DNA from: Sphingomonadales bacterium
GTDB taxonomy: Bacteria > Pseudomonadota > Alphaproteobacteria > Sphingomonadales > Sphingomonadaceae
Length of the DNA stretch: 64,000 nt
NCBI GenBank assembly: GCA_004173185.1
Contig: SEFZ01000018.1
Location: 1 to 64,000 of the forward strand
Direction of reading: 5' to 3'
Shown piece by piece: positions 60,878-64,000 of this stretch; position 1 is the stretch's first letter; every line of letters starts with the position of its first letter. A program made the translations under genes and the position numbers. The notes below the pieces were generated by a model. That model did not search any database and had not been told where the DNA came from. It was given only the letters and a program-made list of their open reading frames with translations.

Positions 60878-61675
60878 TCAACAGCCGGTGTCCTTGAGAA
60901 AATTCGGAATCGCTCGGGCTATCGCATCAAGGTGATCGGTATGTGGGACTGACCGGGGCCACGGCTGCCCGATCCTTTCGAGAATTGCTTGCGATCGGCG
61001 CAGCGGCTCGCACGCGCCAGCATTGTCTTGCTGCCTTTGGCGAACCAGTCCTTCGCAAAAATAGCTCATTGCGCTCGTCGCATCGTCATAGATCGCGATA
61101 TTTGTGTCGAACCGGCCGCAAACTGCGGACATGTCCTTGATCACCGGGCTGCGAGCCGGGTCGCCCAGAGGTATCTTTTTCAAGGCGGTGTCCAGTTCGA
61201 GCATCCGGGCTAACTGATCGCCGATTTGATTGTACGCGGTTCTGATTTGCTCCTCGCGTGAGGGCGGCGCCGGGTTGGCCGTGTTGCGGCATACATCTCG
61301 GGGGTCGATGCTATCGAGAAGGCTGCGATAGTCGATCTGCGCATACACACGGCATGCGCTTTCTATATCCCCCAGCTTGACCTGCGCGTCGGCATAGCAC
61401 GGCAGGCTGAATTCCGAGGCTGCCTTGTTGGTTTCTTCGCCCATGAATGGAGAGGAATAGAGGTGCTCGTTGAGGTCGCCGCAGTTTTCTCGCGCCTTGA
61501 CCCAGTTGCCGTTGTGAAGCCCCTCGCCCCCACTTTCGAGAAGACGGCGCACGATCGCCTGATCGGCCCGCATCGTTTCCGCATCCTCATAGGTACCGTA
61601 TCGGTCATCCTCCTGCGCGAAGCCTGCGGCTGCCAAGCTGAAGACGGTGACCAAGGCGATTAAAAGTCGAAGCAT
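60878..61675 (-). CDS. periplasmic protein of unknown function
   Basis: A 265-residue protein with a signal peptide (MLRLLIALVTVFSLAAAGFAQ, cleavage near 19-20). The mature part is helical and has nine cysteines spread along it, among them YSSPFMGE-to-LPCYAD, ACRVYAQ, DVCRN, AVCGRF, YFCEGL and GACEPL. That suggests several disulfides and a helical repeat (TPR/Sel1-like) fold. No family is recognised. It stands alone, and no ribosome site is needed to decide the start. Confidence 0.7.
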   Translation of the reverse strand: MLRLLIALVTVFSLAAAGFAQEDDRYGTYEDAETMRADQAIVRRLLESGGEGLHNGNWVKARENCGDLNEHLYSSPFMGEETNKAASEFSLPCYADAQVKLGDIESACRVYAQIDYRSLLDSIDPRDVCRNTANPAPPSREEQIRTAYNQIGDQLARMLELDTALKKIPLGDPARSPVIKDMSAVCGRFDTNIAIYDDATSAMSYFCEGLVRQRQQDNAGACEPLRRSQAILERIGQPWPRSVPHTDHLDAIARAIPNFLKDTGC

Positions 61676-61857
61676 CTAAGGTCCTAAAGTCATGCGGGTT
61701 ATCGACAAAAAAGGTCACGTTGCCTTCGAAATTTAGGGTTTCTGACCATTCGCCCATGTGGTTGCAGAAGATCGGAGGGTCGACAATCCTCCTCTTTCAC
61801 TTCCTGTGCCTCCATATCGACGACGCTGTACATTTGGCGCTGCCGTACAATTATCGC

Positions 61858-61971
61858 CTGCCCTCCGCCGCTATCCGCCTCGTGCGACCCAAGGAGAGCT
61901 CTTCCTTTCAGGAAACCAGAGCTTTTTCATCTGACGCCCGCCCGGTTTCGAGCGGACGGGCGTCTTTTTTC
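61858..61971 (+). ncRNA. candidate small RNA ending at a rho-independent terminator
   Basis: Between two minus-strand genes lies an orphan plus-strand terminator (GACGCCCG-loop-CGGGCGTC followed by TTTTTT). Directly upstream is a second nested hairpin, AGCTCTTCC-TTTCA-GGAA-ACC-AGAGCT followed by TTTTT. TACAAT at 61846-61851 could be a -10 element, but the -35 is weak. No coding frame fits. The 5' end given is a guess from the -10. Confidence 0.45.
61934..61971 (+). terminator. rho-independent terminator with no upstream gene
   Basis: Eight-pair stem GACGCCCG/CGGGCGTC with a partly paired loop, then six T. On the opposite strand there is no T tract, so it cannot be the terminator of the leftward membrane-protein gene. 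Confidence 0.75.
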
Positions 61972-62024
61972 GCGTTCCCTGCTCCTTGCATCCGCGATCA
62001 TCGGCGCGGCGCCCGCAGACCCGA

Positions 62025-62714
62025 TCAGATTCTCGCGGCCCAGTCTGCAAATGCGGGGATAAAGGCCAAAGGCGGTGATAGCGGACCGATCAAGGTCGCA
62101 ACGCTGGCGCCCCACCACCAGGCAGGGTGAACCCTGCCCCGGTTACGGCGATCCTGCACCATACCCCACGCCGAAAGCGCGAGCACACAGGCAGATATAG
62201 CGATGAGGCCAGCTGGTCCCAGCAGATCCATTGGCAGGATGCGCGCCCAGGCCGGACCGGTCAGCAGAATCGTTGCCGATGTCATCAACCGGCTATGCCA
62301 CGCCATTTCACGCCGAAACACCAATGCCGCCGCGACGAGGCCAAGAAATCCGCTCACGGTTAGAATATTGATCATCATGAAAATATTGGCCGGCGCCATT
62401 CGTCCTGCCGATATGGCCGATACCGTGATCCACAACCCGCTGACACCCATTGCAACTGCCAAGACGGTCATCGCCCATCCAAGTTTGCGATGGGTCATCC
62501 GGTTTCCGCGGGCCACGAGCGACGGCTGGACGACGGCCAGTATACTCCAGGCGATGAACAGCAACGCATGAATATAGAGGATTGGCGACAGCGCACTGCT
62601 GTCGACGTGACCCAGCGCCGCGTTCAGACCGAAGCCGGTGATATTGATTCCCAGACATAGCGCCGCAATGCGGACATATATACGGGTGTCTAAGCCGTGC
62701 GTGGGTGCGTGCAT
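62025..62714 (-). CDS. multi-pass membrane protein of unknown function
   Basis: A 229-residue protein with about six transmembrane segments (for example IAALCLGINITGFGLNAAL, ILYIHALLFIAWSILAVV, WAMTVLAVAMGVSGLWITV). Histidines at helix edges (YIHALL, MTHRKLGW, MAWHSRLM) recall b-type heme-binding or DUF2306-like membrane proteins. No function is claimed. No operon partner is obvious. Confidence 0.75.
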   Translation of the reverse strand: MHAPTHGLDTRIYVRIAALCLGINITGFGLNAALGHVDSSALSPILYIHALLFIAWSILAVVQPSLVARGNRMTHRKLGWAMTVLAVAMGVSGLWITVSAISAGRMAPANIFMMINILTVSGFLGLVAAALVFRREMAWHSRLMTSATILLTGPAWARILPMDLLGPAGLIAISACVLALSAWGMVQDRRNRGRVHPAWWWGASVATLIGPLSPPLAFIPAFADWAARI

Positions 62715-62796
62715 TAGGGTCTCCAGGGCGCGCCGACGCGACGAGATATCAGGCGGAATTTCTCCGGCGGCGCGCCGGCGCTGTTGGAGGCGAGCA

Positions 62797-63681
62797 TCAA
62801 GGTGCGGGCGCCGCGAATGCGCGGGTTGCGATGAAGTCGATGACCTTGTCGCCGACCTCCGTGCCCGGCGTCACGACGTCGAAATGATCCAATGTGCCCT
62901 GCAGCGTCTCGACTTGGTCTCCCGCTTTCCGGGCAGCTTCTGCATAGGGTGCCATAAATGGCGCGAAGGCACCCATCACCAGCAACTGCTTCATGCCGAG
63001 CGGCAGATGACCGGGTGGCGAAGCCAGTCCATATTCGGCCGCGCGAACGTCAGGGCTGCCACCCATGAGCTCGGTTATGACCGGCCGGCCGCACACTTGC
63101 TTATCGACGCCGATGAAAGGCGCGAGCGCAGCCGGACCGTCGATCTGCACCACAGAGACCGGAGTAACCCGCGGCTTGTAGGCCGAGCCGAGCTTGCCGC
63201 GCGAGGCGCCCCACAACGCCAGATGCGCGCCCGCGGAATGGCCAACAATCGTGACGCGCGTCAGATCGAGCGGATAGTCCTTTGCGAGAGAGGCGACATA
63301 GTCGATGCCGGCGCCGACGTCGTCGAAGGTGCCCGGCCAGCCGGCGCCAGGATCGCCCAAGCGGCGATACTCGATGTTCCAGGTGGCGATCCCCCGACGG
63401 GTCAATGCCTCGGACACCGCCGCGGTCCCCGCCATCGTGTCGTAGGATGAAGTCCAGCAGCCGCCATGGACAACGACCGCCACAGGGAACGGCCCTTTCC
63501 CGGAAGGAAGCCGCAATTGGCCGCTTCGCAGGTCATCGGCGCCGTAGCGCAGGATCGCGGTCGGCGCGGAGGCACGGCTCGCGACCTCTTTATATTTTTG
63601 TTCGGATGTCTGCTGCGCGCTCGCCGGAGCGAGAAGCAGCAGCGAAATTGCGCTGACGGCGGTAAGGCTTCGAATGATCAT
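62797..63681 (-). CDS. secreted alpha/beta hydrolase (BD-FAE-like esterase)
   Basis: A 294-residue protein with signal peptide (IIRSLTAVSAISLLLLAPASAQ). Catalytic serine is in VGHSAGAHLA, histidine in TLDHFDV, and the oxyanion motif is VVHGGCW, as in the BD-FAE/carboxylesterase group. It would hydrolyse an ester in the periplasm or outside the cell. ATG at 63681 is chosen because GGGAG lies six bases upstream. A GTG four codons earlier overlaps that site. It is not clearly linked to the island. Confidence 0.87.
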   Translation of the reverse strand: MIIRSLTAVSAISLLLLAPASAQQTSEQKYKEVASRASAPTAILRYGADDLRSGQLRLPSGKGPFPVAVVVHGGCWTSSYDTMAGTAAVSEALTRRGIATWNIEYRRLGDPGAGWPGTFDDVGAGIDYVASLAKDYPLDLTRVTIVGHSAGAHLALWGASRGKLGSAYKPRVTPVSVVQIDGPAALAPFIGVDKQVCGRPVITELMGGSPDVRAAEYGLASPPGHLPLGMKQLLVMGAFAPFMAPYAEAARKAGDQVETLQGTLDHFDVVTPGTEVGDKVIDFIATRAFAAPAP

Positions 63682-64000
63682 GTCGGCTCCCACAGGCTAT
63701 GTGCGACCCCATGGATTCCCTCCGACTTTGAAGACGGTAGCGCCGCGCGGCAAGCGGAATCTCGGCCTGCGCTCGCGGCGTCTCCACGCTCGGGCACCGC
63801 GTGTTCGCCTGAGCACACATGCCGGGTACCACAATGACGTGAGCCGAACTTAAATCGAAGATTGCCGACGCCCGCACGTTGCCCGGGAACAGCGTTGATC
63901 GACCCGAGCCAGAGATTCAGTTCGATTGCGACGCGCGCAAACAGGGCGGGTGACTAGATTGATAGACAGCACAGGGAAATGGGACCTTTCGACCAGATCA
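63682..64000. other. unassigned right margin
   Basis: I see no gene, terminator or repeat that can be defended here. The sequence probably includes the promoter of the leftward esterase gene. Confidence 0.4.

Noticed and set aside
330..64000. A full conjugative element (ICE) in the window
   Set aside because: No relaxase, coupling protein or type IV secretion genes and no second attachment site are visible. Only maintenance and antirestriction genes support an element.
1..64000. CRISPR arrays, insertion sequences with inverted ends, rRNA genes
   Set aside because: Reading both strands I saw no regularly spaced repeats, no transposase with terminal repeats and no rRNA sequence.

Overview
The window reads as an alphaproteobacterium of the sphingomonad group (Sphingopyxis, Novosphingobium or Sphingobium type). 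The support is high GC, three TonB-dependent receptors with the sphingomonad-style plug motif (D/Q)EIIVTA(R/Q)RREERLQDVP, a MucR/Ros regulator, and the gene families clustered around them. The genus is inferred from family resemblance, not measured.

Left edge (1-7 kb): a chromosomal flank carries the signal-peptide end of a minus-strand gene. It is followed by the 3' half of a tRNA-Gly(GCC) gene, which I read as the attL of an integrative element. Behind it lie a tyrosine integrase and a plasmid/ICE-style maintenance set: a DUF736 protein, a MucR-like regulator, a ParB-like protein and an ArdC-like antirestriction protein. A truncated remnant of a second, unrelated integrase ends this block at 6.95 kb. 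No relaxase, type IV secretion gene or second tRNA-Gly end is seen, so the far end of the element is unknown.

Central block (7.3-44 kb): a catabolic island of short, mostly divergent operons. It encodes a near-complete ring-attack and meta-cleavage route: Rieske oxygenase alpha and beta subunits, ferredoxin, dehydrogenases of the SDR family, a type I extradiol dioxygenase, a meta-cleavage-product hydrolase, and the hydratase/aldolase/acetaldehyde dehydrogenase trio that yields pyruvate and acetyl-CoA. It also encodes side-chain acyl-CoA chemistry: acyl-CoA ligase, alpha-methylacyl-CoA racemase, acyl-CoA dehydrogenase, MaoC hydratase, two PaaG-like crotonases, a CoA-transferase, two aminoglycoside-phosphotransferase-like kinases and two NADPH enone-reductase-like proteins. 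An IclR regulator sits at 11.4 kb. I find thirteen copies of a 15-bp palindrome related to TCTCAC-N3-GTGAGA (with ATGAGA variants), nearly all 75-200 bp upstream of start codons between 11.4 and 40.7 kb. I propose this as the regulon of that IclR protein.

Right block (44-60 kb): an MFS transporter, then a long minus-strand run (P450, TonB receptor, HSWG-motif protein, kinase, alcohol dehydrogenase, aldehyde dehydrogenase, HSWG-motif protein). It is followed by a ferredoxin reductase and an ACAD10/11-like acyl-CoA dehydrogenase. Two LysR regulators flank these genes and no copy of the palindrome was found here, so this is probably a separate regulon.

The right margin (60-64 kb) looks like ordinary chromosome: a frameshifted small gene, a periplasmic protein, a candidate small RNA, a membrane protein and a secreted esterase.

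Taken together the genes suggest degradation of a hydrophobic molecule with an aromatic or aromatisable ring and a branched, carboxylated part (terpenoid- or steroid-like, or an alkyl-aromatic acid). The substrate is not determinable from sequence. The most novel elements are the shared operator network and the four divergent HSWG-motif (DUF7064/CrtC-AttH-like) paralogues.
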